This document shows positions 48,577 to 60,127 of a stretch of 64,000 bases of DNA, one piece after another (the stretch's first letter is position 1; every line of letters starts with the position of its first letter). The notes under the pieces are model-generated. The model had not been told where the DNA came from. It saw only the letters and a list, made by a program, of their open reading frames with translations, and made no database searches. This stretch comes from Cadophora sp. MPI-SDFR-AT-0126 (Eukaryota; Ascomycota; Leotiomycetes; Helotiales; Ploettnerulaceae). The stretch is from NCBI GenBank assembly GCA_020747065.1, contig JAGMVK010000011.1:1054001-1118000 (forward strand), written 5' to 3'. The translations under genes were made by a program, and so were the position numbers.

Positions 48577-50335
48577 TCAATACAAGTACCTAAATTGCAG
48601 TAATTCCCTATCTGTCCTGTCCAACAAGTTCAGCGCCGCTGTTCCTTCAACCTCAACTCCATCAATAGTCATGACCGGCGCCTCGCCCATAGCATCTCTC
48701 CTCTTGTTCTCCCAAATAAGATAGAATCTCAATCCGAAACAAAAGAAGACTCCTGCGGAAAAACAGACCAACATAGACACAAAACCGGAGTCATAGCCTG
48801 GAGCTTCGTCTTCGAAGAAGAGTTGCGGTCCGATGATGTTGCCGACTGTGTAGGCGATGAAGACCTAGTTGTGTTAGCTGGATGATTATGCCGGGGTGCG
48901 ATGAGGAGCTCACCATAGCGCTAACAGTAGTCTTCTTAGTGAAGCCCCCCGTATTGGCAGCAACCATCGTGAGCGACATAGGGAAATTGGCAGAAAAGGC
49001 GATCAAGAGACAGTATCCCATGAAGCGACCCCAGATATTCGAGTGCTCGATTGAACGGATCATAACAGTGCCGACGAGAGAGATGACCATCATTAGTGCC
49101 ATCCAGTACGTTCGTGTGTTGGTCAGGTATGTGCTCCCTCCAGTTGCACCCAGGACGTAGATGGCTTGGAAGACGACAGCGAGCATTTGTACGAGCAGAG
49201 TGTTCAGTGTGGAAAAGCCAAGACCTTTAATGACAATTGAACCGAACTATTGCACTTGTATTAGCAGTGCGTATAGCAGGGAGGAGGTAGTGGTCTCTCA
49301 CGCTTGTGATCCCTCCGTTTGGGATATTGCAGCACAGTCCAATGAAAAAGATGAACCAAGTTTTGGGGTCAGTGAGTGCATCAACCACTTGATCTTTCTT
49401 CCAATGGTTATTTTTGATACCGGTCATGTTGTCCTTGACTCGCTCAATAGCCTTGATTCGGTCTTGCTTCGACAGGAATCGCGCGTTCATTGGCGTGTCG
49501 GGCAGAGTGTAGAACAGAGACACAGCCCACACAATTGTGATGGCACCGAAGATGATAAATACAGCCTAGTTTCTGTCAGTCACTGCATAGTGTTCGCGAG
49601 TGATAGAACAACATACCCTCCATGGCTCAATGCCAGTAATGTGACCAATACCGTAAGCAATCAAAGCCCCGAATAAGCCAGAGCAGACATTTCCCATGAA
49701 CCACGCACCCATTCTCAAAGGCTGTTCGGATCTCTTGTAGTACATTGAGGTAATTATACCAAAGCCGGGTGCTACCGCAGCTTCCATAAACCCAAGAAAA
49801 AATCGGGTCGCCTGAAGTCCAGCAGCATTGTGAGTAGCCGCAGTGCAGAGTAATACCACAGACCAAATGGTCCTATGATCAATTAGAACCGATAAAAATG
49901 CCCGGCATATGATTTCTTACACCGAGAGCGCAAGGAATTTTCCAACAGGGAATCGATTCATGATCAGAGCTGCGGGGTAGCTGAATGCTAGATAGCCAAA
50001 GTAGAAAATACTGGAAGCCCAAGCATAGTCTTGACCGACAAGGTGCAGATCGGTTCTGAGTCCGAGAATCGAGGTGTATCCCATGGCAGACTTATCCAGG
50101 AATTGGAAGAGATATGATATGGCCATGACAGGGAGCAAGCTTGGCCAAGTCAATATTTGCGCTTGAAAGCTTCGCAAGGATGAACTTACTACATGTCAAT
50201 ACGTCGCAAGATCCGGCGGTCTTCCTCCTGGGAGAGTGGCTCTGTTAAAAGAATTGTTTCCCCAAGTTCTTTCAGCGTTGCATCAACATCTGAGTTATCA
50301 GAAGCGAGCATGGCATCATTCTTGATCTCTTCCAT
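48577..50335 (-). CDS. MFS transporter, Dal5/allantoate-permease type
   Basis: Six exons (50335-50190, 50139-49921, 49872-49617, 49565-49302, 49246-48914, 48864-48577) give 501 residues with about 12 membrane spans, normal for the anion:cation symporter family. Markers are LLPVMAISYLFQFLDKSAMGY at helix 1, FFLGFMEAAVAPGFG at helix 4-5, YYKRSEQPLRMGAW, and LPDTPMNARFLSKQDR in the central loop. Every intron restores this family sequence, for example EPWR-AVFIIFGAI and GGITS-FGSIVIKGL. Members import carboxylates, ureido compounds, vitamins or sugar acids across the plasma membrane. Substrate unknown. It stands beside a Zn2Cys6 regulator and several oxidoreductases, suggesting uptake of the cluster substrate. 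Confidence 0.9.
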
Positions 50336-50804
50336 GTTGATTGGGGTTTGCTCGAGACAATGGTATTAAGCAGCTGTTGTCGTTTTGGATGTACATTAGA
50401 TTTTGGGGATTAGTCCTCATGGTCTTATACCTTTCTATGTTCAAGCTCGGAACGCACAGTGGTTGCTGGTTCTTTGAAGTTGGTGATAGATAGGATTGTT
50501 GACGCTTCGTCGCCTATCTCAAGATTGCCGAGCGGAAATCGCCCGCCCTTGTAGATCAAATGGCCCAATCACGTTCAGATCACGTTCAGATCCAGCTCGC
50601 ACCAAAGTGGACCCAACCTCGAGGCGTAAACCCCACTTTACAAAATAATCTCGGCATCGATCTTCGGGAACCCCGACGGTTGATAATGCTGGACATGACG
50701 CTGTGCAGATAGCCGAAGTGATAAACAACATGCCCTTGCTGGCTCCACGATTTGCAAATCCCGAGACCTGTGTGAGAAGATCGTTACACTGCAAGGGAGA
50801 AAGA
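50336..50804. other. Intergenic, MFS promoter and regulator 3' flank
   Basis: 469 bases. A minus-strand frame at 50848-50519 overlaps the regulator's end but lacks family features; it may include the regulator's 3' UTR. Confidence 0.45.
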
Positions 50805-52511
50805 TCAGACCACAAATCTCTCATAGCAACCGGAATCCAGAAGATCAAGCATGTTGACGCGCTCGCTTAATTTCTCTTGCTGTTCCATGACTGATTCCAG
50901 TAACAGAAAAGCTCTTTTATAATTCAGACCAAACCTCCCAAGGCTGCGGAAACGGTCTAAGATCCACTCTCTGTGCAGCAGATCGTCTGTTTCAAGGCCT
51001 GCCATGAACAAAGGCCAAGAGATCCGCATCATTGCAGTATCACCTTCGTGTCTGAAACTTTTGAAGGCGAGGGTCATGATCTCACGGAGTGACAATCTCT
51101 GCCGCTCATCGAGGCCCTGATCAAATCTGGTAATTCGAAGAAACTGGAGGACGGTCGCATGAAAATTTGGAACGATGTAGCGAACATTGGATATCAGCCT
51201 TTTGTGATTGCTTTCATCCGAAACCAAACTTGTTGCCACACGTAGGATCTCCGAGTGCCTTCTTCCGACCAGTCGAATGGCTTTCTCCACCACTGATATT
51301 TGCTCCTGAGCACCAGCTACGCCATGATACAATTGCCTTGCTAGATCAGCCACCATGTACCGAAGCTGACCACATTCTCCTAGGAGGTAAAAGATTTCCC
51401 TGTTCTCAAGATCATCTAACAACTCGCTCTGAGGATAATTTTCTCCCCACACCGTACGGAAAAGAGCATTCGAATGCTGGTGGATCTTGAAGTAGCCTTT
51501 GATTGGATTATCTTCGTCTTCATCTGTGACTTGGCGCAAGAGTTGAGTAAGAGAGCTATTCACCTGGCCACCTAAACCATACGTCGCAGCACTCGCATCG
51601 AAACTCGAAAACCAGACGAGCATGCGTGTGGCAAAGGTCGAGAGACTTGCATACTCTCCTGTATCTTTGTCGGAGGTTGAATAGACCTCACTTCCCAAGA
51701 CATCTACTGGTAGTCCTTTCGCCACTCCGTTGAGGCTGGAAAGAGCGGGATACTTGTTTGTCAACACAGCAGCGAGACCACTTAGATGGCTCTTTAGTCC
51801 CATGCCGTGACCGTCTCCAAATCGCTGCTCCCACTGCATCATCAACCAAAGGGTAGCTAGAATGGAATCCATGTCTGAGCTTGCATCGCTGTCCATGAAT
51901 GTCTCAGCCAACATTCGCATCGCGTCCCCATAGTGTTGTGCTGAGAGGCAGCTTTCGAGGGTTCTGTCGTCCTTGGAGCTTTCCAGGTAGGCGATTTCTT
52001 GACCAGCAATCGCTGTTACCATATGCATAACCATAGGGTTAGACTCGGCGAGACGAAATATGATGGAAAGCACAGAATACTTTGGATTCTTGGTATGCTG
52101 GCGTATGGCAAAGGAAGTTCGAAAGTGGTGGATAGACTCGTGATCAGTCGGCAACAACACCAGAGAGCAAGCAGCAGATATTGCTGGGGGCGGCAAGTAT
52201 GATGGCATAGGGAGCCTCGTTCTTCTTGGAGATTCACTGACTGAGTTTTGACGTTCAATAAGTTTGATTGAGCCATCTCGGCTGCTATTCTCCAGTTCTA
52301 ACGACGGCGTGGGACTATTGAGATTTCCAGCTTTTGGTCTCCGTGGGCCGGATTTCTTCTTCTGCCTTGGGACATAGTCACAATATCTTTGGAGGCGGAC
52401 ACAGCGAGAGCATGATGGCCTTACTTCGTCACACTTGACCTTCTTCTCTCGGCAAGTCCAGCAGCCAGCCCGAGACCTAGGGGCATGCCTGTTTCCACCT
52501 AGATGGAACAC
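50805..52511 (-). CDS. Zn2Cys6 fungal transcription factor (start unresolved)
   Basis: Continuous 568-codon frame. The binuclear zinc cluster lies near the N-terminus: GCWTCREKKVKCDE then SCSRCVRLQRYC, with six Cys in CX2CX6CX6CX2CX6C spacing, followed by a basic linker. The rest is a helical regulatory region typical of fungal-specific factors (SIIFRLAESNPMVMHMVTAIA, ILATLWLMMQWEQRFGDGHG). No ATG lies upstream of the zinc cluster in this frame; the frame opens with GTG at 52511, so a short 5' exon with the real ATG is likely. It is probably the local regulator of the flanking transporter and enzyme genes, by position only. Confidence 0.85.
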   Translation of the reverse strand: MFHLGGNRHAPRSRAGCWTCREKKVKCDEVRPSCSRCVRLQRYCDYVPRQKKKSGPRRPKAGNLNSPTPSLELENSSRDGSIKLIERQNSVSESPRRTRLPMPSYLPPPAISAACSLVLLPTDHESIHHFRTSFAIRQHTKNPKYSVLSIIFRLAESNPMVMHMVTAIAGQEIAYLESSKDDRTLESCLSAQHYGDAMRMLAETFMDSDASSDMDSILATLWLMMQWEQRFGDGHGMGLKSHLSGLAAVLTNKYPALSSLNGVAKGLPVDVLGSEVYSTSDKDTGEYASLSTFATRMLVWFSSFDASAATYGLGGQVNSSLTQLLRQVTDEDEDNPIKGYFKIHQHSNALFRTVWGENYPQSELLDDLENREIFYLLGECGQLRYMVADLARQLYHGVAGAQEQISVVEKAIRLVGRRHSEILRVATSLVSDESNHKRLISNVRYIVPNFHATVLQFLRITRFDQGLDERQRLSLREIMTLAFKSFRHEGDTAMMRISWPLFMAGLETDDLLHREWILDRFRSLGRFGLNYKRAFLLLESVMEQQEKLSERVNMLDLLDSGCYERFVV

Positions 52512-53206
52512 CTCTGGCGAGGTTGCTAGCTCATCAGGAGATCTGACAATATTACTCGAAAGATCTATAATACCAGGTCGGAAGGGGGCCGTAAACCACT
52601 AAGCCGGTAATGCAGGCGTGTTCGCTGGAATGGAAGAGCGTATCTCGTCGCGTATCTAAAACAGCCGAAGTACGACAGTCTGAAGCAGAATATAACGATG
52701 AGCTCTAATCAGCTACCCGCTAGCCGTGGGACATATTCATGTGATTGTAATGCTGTTTGTGAACAGTCCTCGATCGTGTCCTGGTGTGCACGACATGTCT
52801 GCGGGGGTGGACAGGGCAGTATCCCACTTTCGAGCAACCACCTCTGACAGATGCCATTTGAAGGTCCGGATGTGTCTCTTTACCGGCAAGTGTGATCGGG
52901 TGACTCCTGGTGGCAAATGCTGCTGAGAAGATAAGCTCGAGGATGTAGGTCGATTGTGGAGTGCATCCTGTGTGGTCAACAGTTGAGTTGCATGATTTCC
53001 TGAAATGGATTAGCTTGGTCGGCTCTTTACAATCTCAGAGATTGCCGAGCACTGGCAACAAACAACAGTATCCGCATTGAAAAGCAACAGAACGCGATGA
53101 TCCATTGCTCTGTATTCTGTAAGCCTCCAGTGGATAGTATGGCCTTATATAACCATCATGCTGCTGCCAGAGGCTCGGCAGAAATTCCACGAACTTGGTG
53201 GCCATC
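52512..53206. other. Divergent promoter, regulator / amidohydrolase
   Basis: 695 bases between divergent genes. It may hold a first exon of the regulator. No other gene seen. Confidence 0.5.
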
Positions 53207-54601
53207 ATGACGCTCGTACAAACCATTTCCGCCCTGTCAACCCCTCCTGTTGACAACTTGTCTCTTGACTTTCGAACTCCAATTGTTGAGAAGGAACATA
53301 GCATCGCGGATGTTCGCTCTATCATATATGCAGCAATTGACGACAGCAGTGTAGAGCTCCGAGAGCTGAATCGGCACGTCCACGACAATCCCGAAATCGG
53401 ATACGAGGAGTTCATTGCTTACGACACCCTCACCAACTTCTTGAAGAACCACGACTATACTGTCAAGGAACATGCGTATGGGCTGGAGACATCATTCGAG
53501 GCAGAGTGTGGTGCTGGGGGGAGCTTGGTTATCATATGTGCGGAATACGATGCCCTCCCCAACATTGGCCATGCCTGCGGCCACAATCTGATAGCCACGT
53601 CCTCAATTGCTGCATTTCTTGGGCTTTCAAAGGCTGTGCTGCGACTGGGCGTTGCAGGCCGTGTTAGGATACTCGGAACACCAGCAGAAGAAGGTGGAGG
53701 AGGGAAGGTCAAGCTTCTCGAGGCTGGCGCATTCAAGGATACTATTTCTGCGGCGATCATGGCACACCCAATTGCGTCTCATACATACAGTGACGGGCAC
53801 ACTGGACTTGCGGGTTTTAAGCTGATTGCAAGCCACAAGCTGCGAATCGAGTATAGAGGGAAGCCAGCACATGCTGGGGCGGAACCACACAACGGGCTGA
53901 ACGCATTGGATGCCGCCGTGTCGGCCTACACAAACATCTCAATGCTGCGGCAGCAGATTCGACCAGACGAGAGGATTCACGGTGTCATCGAGCAGGGCGG
54001 AACCGTCCCCAACGTCATTACAGAGTTCACCAGGATGAACTTCAATATTCGGAGTCCTACGATTCAGCGCGCGAACGAGCTGCTGGAGCGGGTGAAGCTC
54101 TGTTTCGAAGCTGCCGCTCTAGCCACAGGGTGTTCTGTGAGCTACATATAGTATTCTCTACACTTACACTTGATGTGCAAACTTCTGACATTTTCGTAGT
54201 GCCCCAACATATATGGATCTTCGAGCAAACGACGCTCTTTGTAGGCAATATGTGGAGGACATGGCAGATCTAGGCGAGAAAATCATATTCAAAGAAGACA
54301 TTCCAGCGACAGCTTCAACAGACATGGGTAAATACTTTGAAGGCGCGTTTTGATTGGTTGATCACTGACCATACCAGGCAATGTTTCCTACGCTGTTCCT
54401 ACTTTCCACGGTGGCTTCGCCATCCCAACTCCTGATAATGTCACGGGCCACAACCCGTCCTTTGCAGCTGCTGCGGGAACGGACGCTGCCCACGAATGCG
54501 CAATCCGATGTGCGAAGGGAATGGCGGTGTTGGGTTACCGGGTGTTAACTGACTCTAAATTGGCAGATGCTGCGAGGCTGAATTTTGAGACTAAGCCATG
54601 A
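53207..54601 (+). CDS. M20-family metallo-amidohydrolase (PM20D2/aminobenzoyl-glutamate hydrolase type)
   Basis: Exons 53207-54150, 54200-54327 and 54378-54601 give 431 residues. Zinc-ligand motifs are seen: ELNRHVHDNPEIGYEE near residue 50, AEYDALPNIGHACGHN near 110, GTPAEEGGGGK near 155, and the dimerisation-domain mark GKPAHAGAEPHNG. The last part has TASTDMGNVSYAVPTFHGGF. Introns rejoin SVSYIY-APTYMDLR and STDMG-NVSYAV. The family cleaves amide bonds of N-acyl amino acids or dipeptides. The start is the first ATG; MTLVQTISALS is not a convincing signal peptide, so it is likely cytosolic. It sits between the regulator and the P450. Confidence 0.9.
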
Positions 54602-55058
54602 GAAACTCATTCTGTGTTATGTAAACATACCCTACCATATTATAGGACATCTGAAGAAATCCCAAATCTTATCCTCCGTCATATATGTGTCTTTAGGACA
54701 ATAAGAGCTTCACGAAGTAAATGTATCTTTGAATTCCACTGAGGGTAGGCTCTATCCGAGTCAAGACTAGCTTAAAAGAATAGAATTGGTAAGCCGAATC
54801 AGTGATTTGCATACCTTTTAATTCAGATGGGACTGACATTCCAGGCGAGCATAAAGATAAGGTTATTCAAACGATATGTAAAGCGAGTGCCGAGATACCG
54901 TACGTATGATTTTCCATATCAAGGACTTGAACGATATTCGTATACAGCAAATTTTCGCTCAAAACCTCAAATCAAAACAATGAAAACCTGCTGTTGTCGT
55001 GTGCCAAACTCCAGGATAGCTGTAGCGACAAATGAGATCATGTTCCACGCGACCTTCC
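54602..55058. other. Intergenic, convergent 3' flanks
   Basis: 457 bases, AT-rich, no gene seen. Confidence 0.55.
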
Positions 55059-56866
55059 TTACTCGCTGTAATCAATCACAACCTCCGGCGTCCGGCTCTT
55101 GAACAAGACCTTCTGTCTTGGATTAGGACTCCTAGAGATCCCGTTGACAATGTGCTGCACCTTCGTCTGGCCCTCAGGCAGCTTCCAATCGTAATACAAC
55201 AGCATGTGGGCCAGCAGCAACTTCAACTCATTACTAGCAAAGAATCTTCCAGGACACGAGTGGCTTCCGTATCCAAAAACAGTGCACTCAGGCGTCGTTG
55301 TTACAAACTGATGTTTGTTTTCAGCTCCAGGTGCATTTCGCATGTTGAGGAACCGGTGGCCATCGAACTTATCGACATTCGGGTAGATGGTCGGGTCAGT
55401 CATAAGAACTGGGCCTACCATCATGTATGAGTCTTTGGGAATGGTAATGCCGTCTGAGAGCTTGATATCCGCTTTTGCTTGGCGCGGCATGTTGACTTTG
55501 TTCTTGTCAGCATCGCCGAAATGTCAAATAAGCGAGAGTGCAACTTACCCAAACTTTGGGGGTGAAACCGCATACTTTCCTTCAGTACGCTGTCCATCAA
55601 CTTCATCTTGAACAGAGTGCTCTTCTCCCACTTGCCATCCTCTTCGATGACCTGCTTGATCTCTTGTCTCAGAAGAGGGATGTACTCTGGATTCTCCAGC
55701 AGATCACAAATAGCAAATCCAAGGGTATTGGTCGTCGTGTGAATACTCGCCATAGCCAGACTTAACTCCGCGTTAGCATAATCGAATTTCTGCCCTTTCG
55801 CAGCTGCGGTGAACCAATCGACGGAGTCTAAGACTTTGCGTTTCGGCTTCCCAGCATTCGCAGCGAGTTCTTTCCGCCTGCGGTCGACCTCGGGGGTGAT
55901 GAGTGCTCTGGCAAGCTTGACTTCTTCTCTGATCTTACGGCATTGAGGGAGGAACCAGTGGACGATTGGTCGCACGACCGCAGGGAAGGAATTCAGTACT
56001 TGAGCTGCGATGAAAGCATCGACAGTGTACATTATGGAAATGCGCTGCCATTCCTCGTCGTTCATGAACTTTTCGCCGAGGAATATAAGGGCCGTGAGAC
56101 GCCCGACGCATTTCAGGATGGAGGGAGTCAAGACTGCTTCTTTCCATTCTGGTTTCTATCAGTTTCATGTTCAATAAAAATTCGGTTTGAGCGTACCTGG
56201 TGCGGCTCCGAACACAAGATTCAACGTGGTAGGCGCTTCCTTCCCAAGTGGTTCTACTGTGAGTGCTTGATTGTTGTCAGGTCCACGTCCAACATTGTAG
56301 GGGGGATGAACATTATACCTAGAGCTTGAGTGAGTTGTGTGCGTACTGCGTCTTGGAAAATAGTCTGGTTGACAGAAGTGCTGAAGGCATCGAAGCCAGG
56401 ATATCCAGCGAAGAATTCCTGTCTTTTGGTCAGCTTCGCAATCTCTTCTTACATCGAGGCGGCACACACCTTTCCAACGAAAGCATGAAAATCAAGGTTA
56501 TTTTCATTCTTGATTTCCTCTATATACTTCACAGGGATAATCAAACGAGCTCTGCTTTGAATATTCAAGCGGAACGGCCGTCCTTTGTTCTAAAGATATT
56601 ACGTTAATTGGGGTTCTCGTTCTAGCAATCGTGGCACTCACCTTCGCGACGGCATCTGCGAGAATCGTATCCGCCTTCTCCGTGAAGTATTTCTTGCCTG
56701 CAGCATCCCACTTCTCGTTTGCCATAGGATACCGCGAAAGCATTCTGTTGAGTCTCAAGGAGTTGAAGAGGCGAGAGGCTAGTGTGCAAGCGACGACCGC
56801 GAGAACACCTAGGACCAGCTTGCTGGCAATGCTGGCCAGTCCGTCCGTCTCCATACTTGTCAACAT
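55059..56866 (-). CDS. Cytochrome P450 monooxygenase (ent-kaurene oxidase/CYP68-like)
   Basis: Six exons (56866-56642, 56589-56470, 56418-56319, 56265-56197, 56148-55549, 55495-55059) give 516 residues, normal for a microsomal P450. An N-terminal anchor (LVLGVLAVVACTLASRLF) is followed by the I-helix ASIHTTTNTLGFA, the K-helix KESMR (ExxR) and the heme loop FGYGSHSCPGRF with the thiolate Cys. The I-helix reads HTTT rather than (A/G)Gx(D/E)T, a pattern I associate with the fungal CYP68/ent-kaurene-oxidase group, which oxidises terpenoids and related compounds at the ER. Splices restore DAVAK-NKGRPFRL, AAP-EWKEAVLTPS and HPQSL-VNMPRQAK. The acceptor of the third intron has a close alternative (13 bases further on), so one junction is less certain. 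Confidence 0.9.
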
Positions 56867-58134
56867 ATCTTTTCCAACGTGCTGGCTCGACAGCTCTGCT
56901 GTCTAATGTACTACCGGAGAACACTTGATGGAGGTATTAGGGACGACGAGGTGGTGAGAACGGCTTCCATAGATATGGGAAGTAGGTTGATTTGTAGAAT
57001 AGGCTAAGGTGCTTTCTTTTATTAGATATAATTGCTCTGCCCATGGGAGAATATGATGGAGATGAAGATCCAAAAATGCGAGTACGATCTGTGCTTAAGA
57101 TTCGTCCGAAAATGCTGGGATGGGGATTGCGTCGATCGCTGGGTTCCAACTTGGCCAACAAATAGCGCTTCCCTTCCGGGCTTTATGCTGTTTTCCAAAG
57201 CCGAAAAGAAGTATCTTGACGAGGGATTACGATCATTCGCCCCTGCAGAATGCTGCAATACCCTTGACAGGTGACATGTCTCGTTCGAAGGTTGTTTGGC
57301 TTGTGGGGGCTCTTGAAACATCACAGTCTTTGACGCTAGTGATGTACAGTTCGCTACACTTGAGCAAACCTCCGATGCATCTGCAAGTTGCTTCAGACGA
57401 CGGGGTATGTAATTCGCGGCAGTTGTATGGATCGTCACTGCAGCTTTATTTAGGTGCCTGCGTTGGTCTTTTCTAAGCGAATACGAGCTGGAACGAGAAA
57501 AAGGGGGGAGTCCTCGGTTAGATTCGAAGATCAATGGTCCGGCAGTCAATCGCTTGAGTCGGAGGAAGCTTTTACTTGAGGGAAAGTCAATTCTCCGCAT
57601 TGAAGTACGAAGAACTCGGACTGTCGCTTCAAGATACGACTGGTTGGAATCCAGCTGCTCTCCACAAGTTCATGTTCGTGGCCGTCATCTCGTGGTGGAT
57701 GTGTCGATCCCCCAATGAGAAGCTGTGAGATCGACACTGTTGGAGAACTTGAAGTATCAAAATCAAGAATTTAAGACACTTGGCGCTGCGGGGCTGTGAT
57801 TGATTCTTGTGGATTCTGGCTGTCTGTTACTACTATGTTCTTGACACGGGAGAAGAAGGAAGGTGGCAGGTTGCTGCCGGGAAATACTCAACTGTCAAAG
57901 CCGAAATCCTCGCGTCTCCATGTCTTAATCTCCTGGACGATGGTCATGATTCGCGGAGTATCATTCGCGAAGCTGCCGCAGGTTTCTTGTTCTTATTCGG
58001 CAATGGGCTAAAAACAAATCTGCAAAGACTATCCGCTCTGTTAATACTGACATCGTGCTTCCCAAATCCCCTGAATAACTCCAGAATAGTCATTATAGCT
58101 ATCTCTTCTTTGCTTTCCACAAACTATAACAACG
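56867..58134. other. Intergenic, divergent P450 / SDR
   Basis: 1.27 kb. The longest frame, 192 codons on - at 57600-57022, has biased, motif-free composition and no family features, so I do not call it. It presumably contains both promoters. Confidence 0.45.
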
Positions 58135-59097
58135 ATGGAAGGGAAATACTACGCCATAACTGGAGCAGGCTCTGGAATTGGAAGAGCGACTGCACTAAGA
58201 TGTGCCGAGCTTGGTGCATCGGGAGTGACCCTTTGTGACCTGAGCACAGAAGGCCTAGAAAGGAGCAAGAAGTTGATGTGCGCATGCGAGTGCCAGTATG
58301 AACTAGTGCTGATCACAGAACAGAGAAGAGAAGAGCAAAACCAAAGTCCTGATACGCACAGTCGATATAGCAAGGTCGGATCAGGTTGATAGCTGGATTG
58401 AGGATGCGGTGAAAGAATTTGGAAAGCTGGATGGTGCGGCGAATGTAGCAGGTTTATCTATGAGACATCCAGATACGACTTCTGCAAACATTGTAAATCT
58501 ATTCTCATCATTCCTTGGTTTTCCATACTCATTGGCAATGACAGATTCAAGAAGATTGGGAGAGAACTGTTGCTGTAAATCTCACAGGAACGATGAATTG
58601 CCAACGAGCTCAACTCCGTGTCCTCACCCGTCCAGGTGGATCAATCGTCAATGTCTCCAGCGGCGCGGGTATGAGGGGTGTTGCTGGTATGCCGTCGTAT
58701 TCAGCGACGAAGTGGGGAATGCGGGGCCTCAGCAAGACTGCTGCTGCTGAGTTTGGACCTGTGGGCATTCGCATCAATACTTTGATGCCGTGCGTAGGTT
58801 GGACCGACTGAAATTAACATCTGACTGACTTGAGTTTGTAGTGGGCCAATTGCCAGCGGAGACAACTTCCAGAAAGCCGTCGACTCTGGGAGAGTTGATC
58901 CCAAGGTATTGAGTTCAGGCACCATGCTGAAAAGAATGGGAGCTCCAGAGGAGGTTGCCAAGATGATGGCTTTTTTGATGAGCGATGATGCTTCGTATAT
59001 CACTGGAGGCATGTCGTCTAAGCTCTCCACAATCATGCCTCTTACTGACCATCCCTTAGCGGATATTGCCGTTGATGGTGGGGGACATGCGCTTTAA
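58135..59097 (+). CDS. Short-chain dehydrogenase/reductase
   Basis: Exons 58135-58277, 58324-58492, 58545-58789, 58842-59008 and 59060-59097 give 253 residues, the classical SDR size. Cofactor motif ITGAGSGIGRA (TGxxxGxG) lies near residue 8, then DGAANVAGLS (NAG-like), NVSSGAG with the catalytic Ser, and YSATKWGMRG with the YxxxK pair. An early acidic residue (LCDLS) after the second strand favours NAD(H). Introns restore KKLI-EEKSKTKV, SANI-IQEDWERTV and NTLMP-GPIAGDNF. The last intron (59009-59059) needs a GC donor to reach TGA-DIAVDGGGHAL. It probably oxidises or reduces an alcohol/ketone intermediate of the neighbouring P450; inference from position. Confidence 0.9.
59009..59059 (+). other. 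GC-AG intron of the SDR gene
   Basis: Donor GGAG|GCATGT and acceptor CTTAG|CGG with a CTGAC branch 15 bases before the end. A GT three bases in would break the frame. Confidence 0.65.
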
Positions 59098-60127
59098 GCA
59101 GGAGAACATTCTTCTTTACTTGGCCCATGTCGAGCTGGACCTGATCTGGTGCATCTATTTCGAGGTTTTGAGAGAGAATATGACTGCATGCCTTGTTGTT
59201 CCTGAAATTGAATGTCGGATTGTATTGAGTTGGAGGCTTCGAGCCACAGTGTGGCGGGCAAATCTGAGTGAGCTGTAAAAGTCAATGAAATGAAACTACA
59301 AAGACACAACCGAAAGCCTCAACATACATGAAAAACATGCTCTCATGTGTGTATTACATACGGAGGTACAGTTAACGACATCTTGGCTACACAAAGTCAA
59401 GAAGCCGCTAATCAATTCAGCAGCACGAGCAAAATAAAAAGTACCCACTTCTGCATCCACTTTCGCACATTCAAGTGTTCCAAAAAGAAATGCAACTGCC
59501 GTGAATCGAACACGAACCTCCACCTTGCTTGATTTTGAGTCTGGAAGGGTGGAATCCTGAAGATGAATTAGAAGATGATTTGGATGAGAGCTGTGCGGTA
59601 GTACGAACCTAACCATTGGCTGGAACATGTTAGTTCGATTATTGTGATAGACTCGAAGGAAACTTACACCACAGAAGCTAGCTTGATTTGGACGAATGTT
59701 CACTATTTGGTTATCTGTACGAGCCAAGGATCTTGAAATTTCTACTTCTGTTCTACCCCACCAAGTGCCCGTCTCACCCCACTCTTCTCGTGAAGCTGCA
59801 TTTCGGAGGTATCTTACCGACAGCGATATGGTTTTAACTGCGATTTGATACAAATCTGCTCCCACAAAGATGCTGGAATGAAAGAGAAAACAAAGCCGTC
59901 TCCTTCCACATCCGTCTCAAAAAGTTTTCAGCAACCTAAAGAACTCAACAATGTCGATATGGCCGCCAGTCACATGACTTGATCATGACTCGAGATTAGG
60001 CTGAATACTTCTCGGAATCTCCATCCCATTGTTCGGGTTTGATATGAAAGCTTCGCTGAACCATTGAAATCTTATAAAGGCCAAAGTATACAAGACATCT
60101 GCACATCTTTGCATTCCAAAAGACGAT
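59098..60127. other. Intergenic upstream of the Gfo/Idh/MocA gene
   Basis: 1.03 kb, no gene called. A tRNA T-arm-like sequence occurs on the minus strand near 59498-59520, but no matching full cloverleaf was found. Confidence 0.45.

Noticed and set aside
57022..57600. 192-codon open frame on the minus strand
   Set aside because: No conserved motif, odd composition, no supporting context between two divergent enzyme genes; likely chance.
59498..59520. tRNA T-arm-like sequence on the minus strand, with an anticodon-loop-like CTCAAAA nearby
   Set aside because: No acceptor-stem partner or closed anticodon stem could be found, so it is at most a tRNA fragment or chance.
59296..59865. 189-codon open frame on the minus strand
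   Set aside because: Cysteine- and valine-rich without domain features, and it overlaps promoter-like sequence; likely chance.
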